A stretch of DNA of 64,000 bases from Acidobacteriota bacterium (GTDB lineage Bacteria > Acidobacteriota > Terriglobia > Versatilivoradales > Versatilivoraceae): positions 122,370 to 186,369 of the forward strand of contig JAJDUG010000067.1 of the NCBI GenBank assembly GCA_022826755.1. Direction: 5' to 3'. Under the pieces are notes generated by a model. The model ran no database searches. It was not told where the DNA came from and saw nothing but the letters and a program-made list of their open reading frames with translations. Positions 18,944 through 27,713 of the stretch are shown in pieces; within the stretch, counting starts at the first letter, position 1, and every line of letters starts with the position of its first letter. A program made the translations under genes and the position numbers.

Positions 18944-19708
18944 TCAATAGGTGGCTCGCGCACCGCTGATATCCACGCAAGCGCCGTTGGTGAAACTGCA
19001 CTCGTCGCTGGCCAGGAAGTGGATGAGGGCCGCCACTTCCTCGGGGTTCCCCACCCGTCCCATGGGAATCTTGCTGATCATGTAGTCGATGGTTTCCTGT
19101 CCCACCTGGCGCAGAATGGGCGTATCGATCACCGCGGGCGTCACGCAGTTGACGTAAACGCCCTGCCGGCAGATTTCCTTGGCCAGAGCCTTGGTGAGGC
19201 AGATCACCCCGGCCTTGGTGGTCGAGTAGGGCGCCAGGTTGGGATTACCCTCCTTGCCGGCAATAGAAGCCACGTTGACGATCCGGCCGGACCGGTTCTT
19301 CAGCATGGTGGGCAGCACTGCCCTGCAGCAGAGAAAAACCCCCTTGAGGTTAACCGCCATCACCTGGTCCCACTCCTCCTCGGACACCTCCACCAGGGGC
19401 TTGGTGGGTCCTGCAATGCCGGCGTTGTTCACCAGGATGTCGACCGTGCCGAAGCGGTCGAGAACCCGCTCGACCAGGCCGGCTACCTCGTGGGCCTGAG
19501 TGAGGTCCACCGGCGCCACCAGGCTGCGCTCGCCCGAACCGTCCAATTGGCCGGCTCTTGCCCGGGCGCCGGCAGCGTCGATATCGGCAAAGACGACGTG
19601 GGCTCCCGCCTTGAGAAACCTCTCGGCAATAGCGGCACCGATGCCGGTGGCGGCGCCGGTGACGACAGCCACCTTGTCGGTCAAGGAATAAAAGGATTGA
19701 TGGTTCAT
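18944..19708 (-). CDS. Short-chain dehydrogenase/reductase
   Basis: 254 residues from the ATG at 19708 (MNHQSFYSLTDK), with GAGGGA upstream; the ORF could be extended to 19732. Classical SDR: cofactor motif TGAATGIG at 17-24, an aspartate after strand 2 (FADID) that favours NAD(H), NNAG, catalytic serine in NVASIAG, and YSTTKAG with the catalytic Tyr and Lys. C-terminal FTNGACVDISGARATY resembles sugar or 2,5-diketo-acid dehydrogenases of catabolic pathways. Likely co-transcribed with the PhyH dioxygenase downstream. Substrate unknown. Confidence 0.9.
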   Translation of the reverse strand: MNHQSFYSLTDKVAVVTGAATGIGAAIAERFLKAGAHVVFADIDAAGARARAGQLDGSGERSLVAPVDLTQAHEVAGLVERVLDRFGTVDILVNNAGIAGPTKPLVEVSEEEWDQVMAVNLKGVFLCCRAVLPTMLKNRSGRIVNVASIAGKEGNPNLAPYSTTKAGVICLTKALAKEICRQGVYVNCVTPAVIDTPILRQVGQETIDYMISKIPMGRVGNPEEVAALIHFLASDECSFTNGACVDISGARATY

Positions 19709-19756
19709 ACAGTTCCCTCGTGTCCGGAGCACCCCAGGTTCGGAGTGCAGCGTCCC

Positions 19757-19794
19757 CTATTCACCCTCCTTCAAACTTCACACTTCAAACTTCC
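19757..19794 (-). repeat. AAGTTTG-type tract abutting a stop codon
   Basis: Read on the minus strand, the tract begins right at the TAG of the metalloprotease gene: GGAAGTTTGAAGTGTGAAGT, then TTGAAGGAGGGTGAATA. A matching tract in the same orientation starts directly after the asnS stop codon at 47784. Confidence 0.65.
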
Positions 19795-22700
19795 CTAAAA
19801 CGGCTGCGCCAGGAAGAAGCCTCCGGTGTCGTCCTCGATGCTGTAGACCCGCGACACGGCCAGCAGGGGCACGCCGTTCAAGGACTCGATTTCCACCGGG
19901 CCGAAATTGCTGGACACCTCCAGGCTCCCCAGGAGATCGTCCAGGTGGAAGATCCCGTCGGAGGGCAGGGTGCGGCTCCGGCTTTCGCCAATGGTTCTAC
20001 CCTGGCGGTTTCGGACACGGACCCGCACTTGCGCCTCTGCCCCGTTCCCCGCGTTGACGATGGTGATCGTCGAACGAAACTGGTTGACATTGGTGGCCGA
20101 GGGTATCAGCAGCCTGCTTGACGACAAGACGTCCGACCGCGCGAATCCCGGATCGCTGCTCCGGTTGTTGATCTGCGACACGAATCCGGCGACGGGACGG
20201 TCGGCATTCAGTTGGATCCATCCAAGCGTATCCACTCCCCCACCCGAACCCGAAAGCCTCCGGTTGACCCGGTTCAACTGGACCAGACCGAACGGCGGCA
20301 CCTGCTCGCTGGACGTCCCGAGAAGGGTCCCCTCGGAATCGAACAGTTGGACCTGCACCCTGGCCGGCTGCTCGGAGAGGTTGGTGATTCCCAGGTTGCT
20401 GCGAAATTCCTCGCTCTCCCGGCTGATGGGAATGACCGCGCGGCTGGAGGCCCGCTCCAGGTCCAGTCCGCGGAAGAAGCCGCTGGTCCCCGAATCCAGC
20501 GCATAGACCCGGGAGGTGGCAATCAGCGGCATCCCGTTGGTGGAAAGGATCTCCAGGGGACCGGAGACGTTGCCGATTCCGAAGTCGGCATGCAGGTCCG
20601 GGCTCTGAAACTGGCCGCGTGCGGGAATGGCGACCTCCTGGCTGTGGAGCAGGCTGCCGCTCGCATCCCGCTGCAGCAGGGTAACCTCGGCCGTAGCGTT
20701 ACCGGCATTCAGAACGACCAGCGAAGAGCGAAACTGGTTCACCGATGTGGTCGAGAGGATCCCCAGCCGGGTGCCGCCCGACATGGCCCCCAGGTCCAGG
20801 CTGGGATCGCTGGTCCGGTTGTCAATTTGGGTGACGTAGGGAAACACCATCTGGTCGGAGGCAACCAGGACGGAACCGGACAGATTGGAGCGCCGGCCGG
20901 ACCCCGTGCCCAGCAGGGAGCGCACCAGGTGGTTGAGCTGGATCAGTCCCCCACGAGGAACTTTCACCGTCCGGGAGCCCCGAGCCTGGCCGGCAGCGTC
21001 GAACAGCGTCAGTTCTACGGTGGCTCCCGAGAGGACATCGGCGGCGAGGCCCAGGTTGGTGCGGAATTCTTCGGTGTCGGTCACCAGGGGCAGAAACTGC
21101 TCGAAGGCGTAGCTGCCGTCCTCGGGGTTGAAGCGAAAGAACAGGCTTCTGCCTTCCGACAGGCGCGGCCGGTTGAACCCGAACTGGATGGCCCGGTCCC
21201 GGTCGTCATTCTGAAGGCCGATGGTGGCGCTCTCTCCCTGGGTCAACGCCCCGTGCAGGTTCCGGTACAGAAAGGCAATGTCGTTGCTCCCCTCGTAGAG
21301 TACCGCTTGAAAGGTCAGCCGCGTCGAATAATCCGGTTCCGCCTCTTCCTCATCGTCATCGTAGGCACTGAAGTTCGTCCATTCAACGATCAGACGTCGA
21401 TTGGGAGCCTCCCCGAGCACCCGGGTGAAGACACCGCTGTCGGTCTCTCCGACCACCAGGTCGTGAAAGAAGGGGGCGATCAAGTTGGCCGGCATGCGGC
21501 CCACCGAACCTGTCGGACGCGTCACCAGGTGTCCGGGTAGCGGGCCATTCTCCCATTCGGCGGTGGAGCCCACGGAAGGGCTCAGCGACATCCAGCCGTT
21601 GGTGGAAATGTTCAACGGACTCCCCTCCAGAAATGTCCTGGCGAACAGGGTGAACTTGAAGGGCAGGGCGACCGGGACGATGGAGTCGTCGGGGGTTCGG
21701 TCCTCTTCTTCGTCCAGCCGGAAATCCAACCGGGAGGCTTCCGGGTCCCGGCTCAGATCCAGATAGGAAAAACTCGGCTGTGGGCGGTTCCGCCCGGGCT
21801 GCAACGGCAGCACCGTGAACTCGCTGCTGGTGGCGATCTTTCCGCAGACCTCCACCGTAATCGGACCGCTGGTCGCCCCGAAGGGAACCAGCGTGACAAT
21901 CCGGTTCCCGGTGGCCGATACCACCTCGGCCGGATGGTTGTTGAAGCGAACCCGGTTGTACTGCGCCACCGGATCGAAATTTTTCCCGGAGATCGTGACC
22001 AGCGAGGTCACCTCGGCCGAGCCTGGAGACACGGACTCAATGGTCGGGGCCGGCGAGATGCTCGCGAACACCGACTGCAGGCGGGTGCTGCTGCCGTCGG
22101 GATTAATGGCCAACAGGGTGAGAGAACCACAGCGGTTGGGCCCGGTGGTTCCCTGGATCATCCCCGCGCTCAGCCACTTTTGGTCGTTCAGAGGGATACC
22201 GTCCAGGCTCACGATGGCGTCGCGATCGAAGTTCGAACCCGTGACGGTTACCGGAGTCCCTCCCGCACGGGGGCCCGAATGGGGAGTGATGCCGGATACT
22301 CGCGGGCCCGGCAGCGTCACATCGATGCCCCCGCTCAAGGCCGCCAGGGCATCCCCTTTCTCGACGAACAGGCTCCTCGAACCCAAGGGTGCGCTGCCTT
22401 CCACGTTCACTTGAATCTCCGCTCCGCTCCCACCGATTGACCTGGGCGATTCCAAGACTATTCCCTCTCCCACCAGGAAGTACCTGCTCCCAAACCCAAG
22501 TCCGTCTCCAAAGACTCGAATAGAGCGTTTCTCGCCTCGATGCAGTCGCACACCCAAAAACGGGTCGTCGAGGTTCAGGTAAGGAAAAGCCGGGGGCGAC
22601 ACCGAGATATCCTGGCCCAAAAGGTTCGAGCCGGTGGCCACCACCACCGGCTCCCCGATCCGGCTGTCCGACCCGCTTCCAAGGAAAGTGGTGGCGAATC

Positions 22701-23571
22701 GGGTGTTGAAGTCCGGGGAGCCGCGGGGCTTGAGGATGTTGCGTTCCAACACCGGTCCGTCCAGGGGTTCGGCGTAGACGGTATAGGGACCCGGGGGCAG
22801 GCCTGAAATCCTGTAGCTTCCGTCTTCTCCCGAAAGCGCGGAGGTGACCGCCCTTCCCTCCTCGTCCAGAGCCACCACGTGGGCGCCGAAGACTCCCGCG
22901 CCCTCCAGCAGGACGCTTCCCTCGATCCCGCCGGTGGAAGGGCCGAAGTCGGGCTCCGGATAGAGGACCGAGCAGGCGATTCGATCGTCGGTCTGCAGCA
23001 CCCGGAAGAAGGTCACACCCGAACCGGCCAGCGGATTCATGGTGGCGGATACGATGGCCGCATGGTCGAGCCCGAGGAGGTGTCCGATTTCGTGAGTCGC
23101 AATCGACTGGAGATCGAAGGTTCCAGGGGAGCCGTTGGTGGAGAAAGACTCGTTGGGATTGAAGAGGATATCGGCATCCAGAATGGGGGGATCCTCGATG
23201 CCGCGTGGATAAGAGGTAAGAGTCACCGCCACCACCCGGGAGCCGAAATCATAGCTGTCATCCTGGAACGTAACCAAATTGGTGTCGTCCAAGGCGCCGA
23301 ACCGGTCCTCGGTAGTCCCACCGTAGGAAAAGGCGATCGCCGAACTCTCCACGTTTTCCCAGGCTTCAAAGCCGGCGTGAACGGCCACGAACTCACTGCG
23401 GTTGCCGAAAGCTGGCAGGCCGCCCTGGTGGATCTTGTACACGACCGGAAAGGACTTCCATTTGGCGCCGCTAAGGAAGGGGACGAAGGCCAGGACAGGC
23501 GATCGGGGGATCCACCAGCCGCAAATCGCCGCCAGCAGGCAGAGGAGCGCCAGGCGGCGAGCATTGCCCAT
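19795..23571 (-). CDS. Large secreted matrixin-type metalloprotease with IPT and C-terminal repeat domains
   Basis: 1258 residues from the ATG at 23571 (MGNARRLALLCLLAAICGWW), which opens a signal peptide; a TTG at 23607 is the alternative. The zinc-protease domain (about 30-195) has HEIGHLLGLDH at 148-158 and a Met-turn SATMNP near 166, the metzincin/matrixin signature. A carboxypeptidase-regulatory-like beta domain follows (about 202-275, IEGSVLLEGAGVFGAHVVAL). Two IPT/TIG domains lie around 425-590 (VSGITPHSGPRAGGTPVTV). A nidogen-like region follows (about 600-840). The end is made of at least three copies of a roughly 110-residue unit with the pattern EEFRxNLGI/NQFRSxLxxxNAG. It is probably an extracellular or cell-surface protease. 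A secreted partner gene lies 110 bp upstream in the same direction. Confidence 0.85.
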   Translation of the reverse strand: MGNARRLALLCLLAAICGWWIPRSPVLAFVPFLSGAKWKSFPVVYKIHQGGLPAFGNRSEFVAVHAGFEAWENVESSAIAFSYGGTTEDRFGALDDTNLVTFQDDSYDFGSRVVAVTLTSYPRGIEDPPILDADILFNPNESFSTNGSPGTFDLQSIATHEIGHLLGLDHAAIVSATMNPLAGSGVTFFRVLQTDDRIACSVLYPEPDFGPSTGGIEGSVLLEGAGVFGAHVVALDEEGRAVTSALSGEDGSYRISGLPPGPYTVYAEPLDGPVLERNILKPRGSPDFNTRFATTFLGSGSDSRIGEPVVVATGSNLLGQDISVSPPAFPYLNLDDPFLGVRLHRGEKRSIRVFGDGLGFGSRYFLVGEGIVLESPRSIGGSGAEIQVNVEGSAPLGSRSLFVEKGDALAALSGGIDVTLPGPRVSGITPHSGPRAGGTPVTVTGSNFDRDAIVSLDGIPLNDQKWLSAGMIQGTTGPNRCGSLTLLAINPDGSSTRLQSVFASISPAPTIESVSPGSAEVTSLVTISGKNFDPVAQYNRVRFNNHPAEVVSATGNRIVTLVPFGATSGPITVEVCGKIATSSEFTVLPLQPGRNRPQPSFSYLDLSRDPEASRLDFRLDEEEDRTPDDSIVPVALPFKFTLFARTFLEGSPLNISTNGWMSLSPSVGSTAEWENGPLPGHLVTRPTGSVGRMPANLIAPFFHDLVVGETDSGVFTRVLGEAPNRRLIVEWTNFSAYDDDEEEAEPDYSTRLTFQAVLYEGSNDIAFLYRNLHGALTQGESATIGLQNDDRDRAIQFGFNRPRLSEGRSLFFRFNPEDGSYAFEQFLPLVTDTEEFRTNLGLAADVLSGATVELTLFDAAGQARGSRTVKVPRGGLIQLNHLVRSLLGTGSGRRSNLSGSVLVASDQMVFPYVTQIDNRTSDPSLDLGAMSGGTRLGILSTTSVNQFRSSLVVLNAGNATAEVTLLQRDASGSLLHSQEVAIPARGQFQSPDLHADFGIGNVSGPLEILSTNGMPLIATSRVYALDSGTSGFFRGLDLERASSRAVIPISRESEEFRSNLGITNLSEQPARVQVQLFDSEGTLLGTSSEQVPPFGLVQLNRVNRRLSGSGGGVDTLGWIQLNADRPVAGFVSQINNRSSDPGFARSDVLSSSRLLIPSATNVNQFRSTITIVNAGNGAEAQVRVRVRNRQGRTIGESRSRTLPSDGIFHLDDLLGSLEVSSNFGPVEIESLNGVPLLAVSRVYSIEDDTGGFFLAQPF

Positions 23572-23681
23572 GCCGCAAGGATTCTCAGATTGGGCAGAGT
23601 TTTTCAATGGCTTTCGGCCGGTTCCATTCCTGCATCCCTGGGATGACGGGGAAACGGCTCCTCAAAGGTCTGCTTGGCCGG

Positions 23682-24266
23682 TCACTTGCCGGAGTTGGCG
23701 ACAAGCTGCCGGATCCTGCTCAGAAGCCTTTCCAGCTCGACCCGATTGGGAATCGGTGTTTGTGAGGACGATTCGGGCGAACCCGGGACCAGGTGAAGCC
23801 CGGAGGATGCGTGATGGGCCGTCTTGACTCCCCCGCGATCGGCCGTGATGCGAAACATGCCATGGGAAAGTCCCATGAGGATCCAGTTACCGCTCTTGCC
23901 GGTTTCCAGGAAGAGCAGTACTTCCTCACGCTCCCGGAACTGGGGCGTTCCCGATACTACCAGGGTCATACCGTCCATGGTGCCGCCCACAGTCACCACC
24001 GTGGCCGCTCCCCGGGAATCTCCCTTCAAGTCCTCCGTCACCGCAAAGCGAGTGGCCGTGTAGATCCGTGTTCGGTTCTTGTTCCAGTAGGTTTCCTCAG
24101 AAACACGGCGGCCCAGGATGATCCGGTGCGACCCGCGGACCATCTGCTCCAGGCTGAGCTGCTTCACCGTGGTTGCTTCCAACCTGGGCGCAATGCCCGC
24201 GATACCCGCGCCAGCCAGCAACAGGGTAGTCAACCACCAGCCCCTGCGTCTCACTACGATACTCAT
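23682..24266 (-). CDS. Secreted protein of unknown function paired with the metalloprotease
   Basis: 194 residues with a signal peptide (WWLTTLLLAGAGIAGIAP). The mature part shows the pattern SHRIILGRRVSEETYWNKNR, TRFAVTEDLKGD, GTMDGMTLVVSG and EEVLLFLETGKSGNW, a compact beta-rich fold. I recall this pattern from acidobacterial and related proteins encoded beside matrixin-like proteases, but cannot name a family. It is the first gene of a two-gene unit with the 1258-residue protease; a role as inhibitor, chaperone or surface partner is conceivable but unsupported. Confidence 0.75.
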   Translation of the reverse strand: MSIVVRRRGWWLTTLLLAGAGIAGIAPRLEATTVKQLSLEQMVRGSHRIILGRRVSEETYWNKNRTRIYTATRFAVTEDLKGDSRGAATVVTVGGTMDGMTLVVSGTPQFREREEVLLFLETGKSGNWILMGLSHGMFRITADRGGVKTAHHASSGLHLVPGSPESSSQTPIPNRVELERLLSRIRQLVANSGK

Positions 24267-24411
24267 GGTCGGAAACCTCCGTCGGACCGGAAAATTCGGA
24301 CTGTTTCAATCCCTTCCGACCCAATGGAACGGTCGAAACCTCGATTCAAAACCTGTGAAAATGCTAACCCAAGAATCCGGAATGAAAAAGCAAGAATCAG
24401 GTAGCACTGAG

Positions 24412-24452
24412 TGGTCCTTCGTCCAACTTCGTGGATATCCTTTTTCTTTTCA
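24412..24452. repeat. TTCGTG-type interspersed repeat tract
   Basis: Contains GTCCTTCGTCC and ACTTCGTGGATATCCTTTTT, matching the unit at 3340-3360. It lies in the 210-bp gap between the JAMM peptidase gene (ends 24477) and the secreted-protein gene at 24266. Confidence 0.55.
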
Positions 24453-24476
24453 ATCTGAGGCACAGCCTGGCTGTCT

Positions 24477-24878
24477 TCAAGCCCGGTCAATCGCCAGTTC
24501 GGCGACCAGGCCCTCCAGGATGGAAAAAGCCCTGACGGACGGCGCTCCGGGCGCCAGCAGGGAGAGAATCAGGTAGGCGCAGTCGGGGTAGAAGGCCTGG
24601 GCGACGTCGGTCGCCGATGGATAGGCTTCGGAAGAGGGATGGGAATGGTAGATTCCGAGATGCTGCAGACCCGAGCCGCGGAGATCCTTGAAAAACCGAA
24701 ACAGTTCCCCGGGGGCCATCTCGTAGCGAACGGGGCTTTGGGCCAGATTCCGCATCCTGCGAAGCCGGCTGATCCGACCGTCCCGCCCCATCAGCAGGCC
24801 GCAGCATTCCAGCGGGGCCTCCGATCGGGCATGTTCCACCATCGAGTCGATGACGGCGGCTTCGATCTGGACCCCCAT
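24477..24878 (-). CDS. JAMM/MPN+ metallopeptidase (JAB domain)
   Basis: 133 residues from the ATG at 24878 (MGVQIEAAVIDSM); the ORF start at 24905 has no support. All JAMM residues are present: E24 in PLECCGLLMG, H78 and H80 in YHSHP, S88 and D91 in YPSATD, which bind zinc in isopeptidases. Small bacterial members remove C-terminal residues from sulfur-carrier or ubiquitin-like proteins (Mec/QbsD-type). No sulfur-carrier gene is next to it. It lies 55 bp behind ftsZ on the same strand, so it may be read from the division cluster. Confidence 0.88.
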   Translation of the reverse strand: MGVQIEAAVIDSMVEHARSEAPLECCGLLMGRDGRISRLRRMRNLAQSPVRYEMAPGELFRFFKDLRGSGLQHLGIYHSHPSSEAYPSATDVAQAFYPDCAYLILSLLAPGAPSVRAFSILEGLVAELAIDRA

Positions 24879-24933
24879 GAGGTCTTCACCTGTGCCGAAC
24901 CGCAAAAACCCGATCCGGCGTCACCCGGTTTCT

Positions 24934-26121
24934 CTATTCGTCGAATTTGCGGCGCAGGTAGGCGGGAACCTCGAGGTCGCGTGGGTCGTAGGGACGACCC
25001 AGGCTTGGAGGCATCCCGGATTCCGGAACGGTCACCGCCTCGGGCTCCGGGGTAGCAGGGTCTGAAGACAGGCCGGAGGGATCTTCCAGATCCACGGAAT
25101 CTCCGACCGATGGCCGGATCGCCGATTCGGCGTCGTTGCTGTCGAATCCAGTGGCAATTACGGTGATCTTCACATTGTCCGTCATCTTGTTGTCTATCAC
25201 GGCGCCGAAAATGATATTGGCATCCTCGTCGGCGGCTTCGTGGATAATGGAAGCCGACTCGCTGACCTCGTGAAGCAGCAACTCCTCCGATCCCGTAATG
25301 TTGATGAGAATACCCTTCGCTCCCTGAATGGAAACATCCTCCAGAAGGGGCGAAGCGATCGCACGATTGGCGGCTTCCGCGGCACGGTCCTTGCCGCTGG
25401 CGGTTCCGGTTCCCATCAATGCCCTGCCCATGCCGTGCATGACCGCCTTCACGTCGGCAAAATCGACGTTGATGATGCCGGGCACCTGAATGATGTCGGA
25501 AATCCCCTGAACTCCCTGGCGCAGAATGTCATCGGCCACCTGGAACGCCCGGGAAAAACTGGTGCCCCTTTCCACCGTCTGGAGCAATCGCTGATTGGAG
25601 ATGGCAATGACCGTATCCACAGAGGCCCGGATGTCCTGCAGCCCGCGTTCGGCCTGAACCTTCCGCTTTTTCCCTTCAAACAGGAATGGCTCGGTCACGA
25701 TGGCCACAGTCAGCGCACCCAGTTCGGCTCCCAGGTTGGCAATGATGGGCGCCGCGCCCGTCCCGGTACCTCCGCCCAGACCGGCCGCAACGAAAATCAT
25801 GTCGGCCCCTTCCAGGACCTCGATGATCCTGTCGGTGTCCTCCAGGGCCGCACTTCGGCCGACGTGGGGATCGGCCCCGGCTCCAAGACCGTTGGTGAGC
25901 TTGGCGCCGATCTGCAGCTTCGTCGGCGCCCTGGATGTCTTGAGAGCCTGCGTATCGGTATTGGCCACGACGAATTCAACCGACTCGACGCCGGCGTCGA
26001 TCATTCGGTTTACGGCATTGGTCCCACCACCTCCAACGCCGATGACCTTGATGACGGCACCGTTGGAACGAGGCTCGTCCAACAGAAACTTGACGGAACG
26101 ATCGGGCTTGGTCGCATCCAT
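24934..26121 (-). CDS. ftsZ: Cell division protein FtsZ
   Basis: Tubulin-like GTPase that forms the Z ring. 395 residues from the ATG at 26121 (MDATKPDRS), seven bases after AAGGAG; the ATG at 26139 overlaps that site. GTP-binding [15 protein letters not shown] at 25-40 and the tubulin signature GGGTGTG at 116-122 are intact, with the T7 loop [12 protein letters not shown] variable linker (about 330-380) leads to the conserved C-terminal peptide [14 protein letters not shown] that binds FtsA and other partners. Last dcw gene. A likely promoter of its own is in the 298-bp gap after ftsA. Confidence 0.98.
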   Translation of the reverse strand: MDATKPDRSVKFLLDEPRSNGAVIKVIGVGGGGTNAVNRMIDAGVESVEFVVANTDTQALKTSRAPTKLQIGAKLTNGLGAGADPHVGRSAALEDTDRIIEVLEGADMIFVAAGLGGGTGTGAAPIIANLGAELGALTVAIVTEPFLFEGKKRKVQAERGLQDIRASVDTVIAISNQRLLQTVERGTSFSRAFQVADDILRQGVQGISDIIQVPGIINVDFADVKAVMHGMGRALMGTGTASGKDRAAEAANRAIASPLLEDVSIQGAKGILINITGSEELLLHEVSESASIIHEAADEDANIIFGAVIDNKMTDNVKITVIATGFDSNDAESAIRPSVGDSVDLEDPSGLSSDPATPEPEAVTVPESGMPPSLGRPYDPRDLEVPAYLRRKFDE

Positions 26122-26271
26122 GGATCCACTCCTTGGCATGGCAGCGGCCGAGGCCGCTGCTTTCGGGGTGACTGTGCTGAGCGCCGGGTCGGGTCATTGC
26201 CGCCGAACCGTGGCACCGGATCGCTGGTTCCTGTTCGGTCCACGCTTGACGTCGCACCGAAACCGCTTCAA

Positions 26272-26300
26272 AACATAAGCGCTCAAATCAGGAAAATCAA
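26272..26300 (-). promoter_or_regulatory. Candidate sigma-70 promoter for ftsZ
   Basis: On the minus strand TTGATT (26300-26295) and TATGTT (26277-26272) are separated by 17 bp in a locally AT-rich stretch, about 150 bp before the ftsZ ATG. The unusually long ftsA-ftsZ gap supports a separate promoter. Sequence match only. Confidence 0.45.
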
Positions 26301-26419
26301 GAAAAATACCCTATATTGTGTTTACCTCTGCTGCAAGCATCAAGGTTTGGTAGTCGTCCTCCCTCGGCCGTCAGCCGCAACATTCCATCGTTTCCGGGTT
26401 CGGCCCAGGGACCCGCGGG

Positions 26420-27658
26420 CTACAATTTGCCTCCCTTGCGGGAAAACAACTTCGAGGCCCATCTCTTCAGGACGTTACCGGCCGCCGGATGTCCAACCCA
26501 CCGGTGAGCATGGGCCCGGAAACCGTAGAGGACCAGTCCCACGGCGGTTGAGTAGGCTGGAGCGATCAGGGCGCCTTCCATTTTCCCTAATCCCCGGGGA
26601 CTACCGATTCGAACCGGCAGGTCAAAGATCTGCTCCGCCAGTTCAACCACACCCTTGAGAAGGCCTGTCCCCCCGGTAATGACCAACCCCGCTCCCAACA
26701 GCCTCTCAAAACCCGCCTGCCGGATGTCCTCTTTCACCAGGGTGAGGATTTCCTCGATCCTGGGCTGGATGATCTCGCAGAGAATCCGCTTGCTGATGGA
26801 CTTCTCCTGCCGGCCTGCCACGGTCGAAACGTCGAACTCGACATCTTCTCCGACCAGGGTCGACAAGGCGCATCCATGGTCTCGCTTGATCCGTTCGGCC
26901 TCCAGGATCGATGTTCTGAGGCCGACGGCGATATCGTTGGTGATCTGGTCCCCACCCAGGGGCAGAACAGAGCTGTGTCGGATGCCTCCGTAGGTGTAGA
27001 CGGCAAGATTGGTGGTGCCTCCGCCCACGTCCACCAGGGCCACTCCCAGTTCCTTGTCGTCATCGCTCAAGGTGCTCTCGGCGGAGGCCAGTTGTTGCAG
27101 GATGGTGTCAGCCACAATCAGCCCGCTCCGGTTGACGGCCGTGACAATATTCTGCGCAGCCGTATTCGAGCCGGTGACGATATGGCAATTCACTTCCAGT
27201 CGGGTTCCCAACAGACCCAGAGGATCGCCGATACCGTCCTGGCCATCGACCACGAATTCCTGGGGGAGCACGTGGACGATTTCACGGTCGGAGGGCAGCG
27301 ACACCGCCTTGGCCGTCTCCAGAACTCGGCGAATATCGGCTCGGCCGATCTCCCGGCTCTCAGCCGTGACCGCGACCGCTCCCTGGCTGTTGAAGCTCTG
27401 GATGTGCCCCCCGGAAAGCCCTACGAACACTGACTCCACGGAAGTACCCGCACTGCGTTCCGCCTCCTCCACCGATTTCTTGATAGCGGAGACGGCGCCG
27501 TCCAGATTGACGACCACGCCCCTGCGCAAGCCCCTGGATTCGGCCGAACCGACTCCAACAACCTCCAGGTCTTCCCCGTCGTTGACCTCGCAGATGACGG
27601 TGCACGTCTTGGTGGTCCCGACATCCAAGCCAACCACGTATCTGGTTTTGCGGGCCAA
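26420..27658 (-). CDS. ftsA: Cell division protein FtsA
   Basis: Actin-like membrane tether of FtsZ. 412 residues from a TTG at 27658 (LARKTRYVVGLDVG), preceded by AGGAGG; the longer open frame to 27919 overlaps ftsQ and is not homologous. The phosphate-1 motif GLDVGTTKT, the 1C domain (SVFVGLSGGHIQSF), and the phosphate-2 motif VALVDVGGGTTNLAV are present. The C-terminus NVLKRWASKLFSRK is an amphipathic helix that would bind the membrane. Follows ftsQ by 55 bp. Confidence 0.96.
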   Translation of the reverse strand: MARKTRYVVGLDVGTTKTCTVICEVNDGEDLEVVGVGSAESRGLRRGVVVNLDGAVSAIKKSVEEAERSAGTSVESVFVGLSGGHIQSFNSQGAVAVTAESREIGRADIRRVLETAKAVSLPSDREIVHVLPQEFVVDGQDGIGDPLGLLGTRLEVNCHIVTGSNTAAQNIVTAVNRSGLIVADTILQQLASAESTLSDDDKELGVALVDVGGGTTNLAVYTYGGIRHSSVLPLGGDQITNDIAVGLRTSILEAERIKRDHGCALSTLVGEDVEFDVSTVAGRQEKSISKRILCEIIQPRIEEILTLVKEDIRQAGFERLLGAGLVITGGTGLLKGVVELAEQIFDLPVRIGSPRGLGKMEGALIAPAYSTAVGLVLYGFRAHAHRWVGHPAAGNVLKRWASKLFSRKGGKL

Positions 27659-27713
27659 GCAGACCTCCTGCCTTCCGGAACGGGACGGACTCCTGAAATC
27701 GTCAGCGTTCAAC

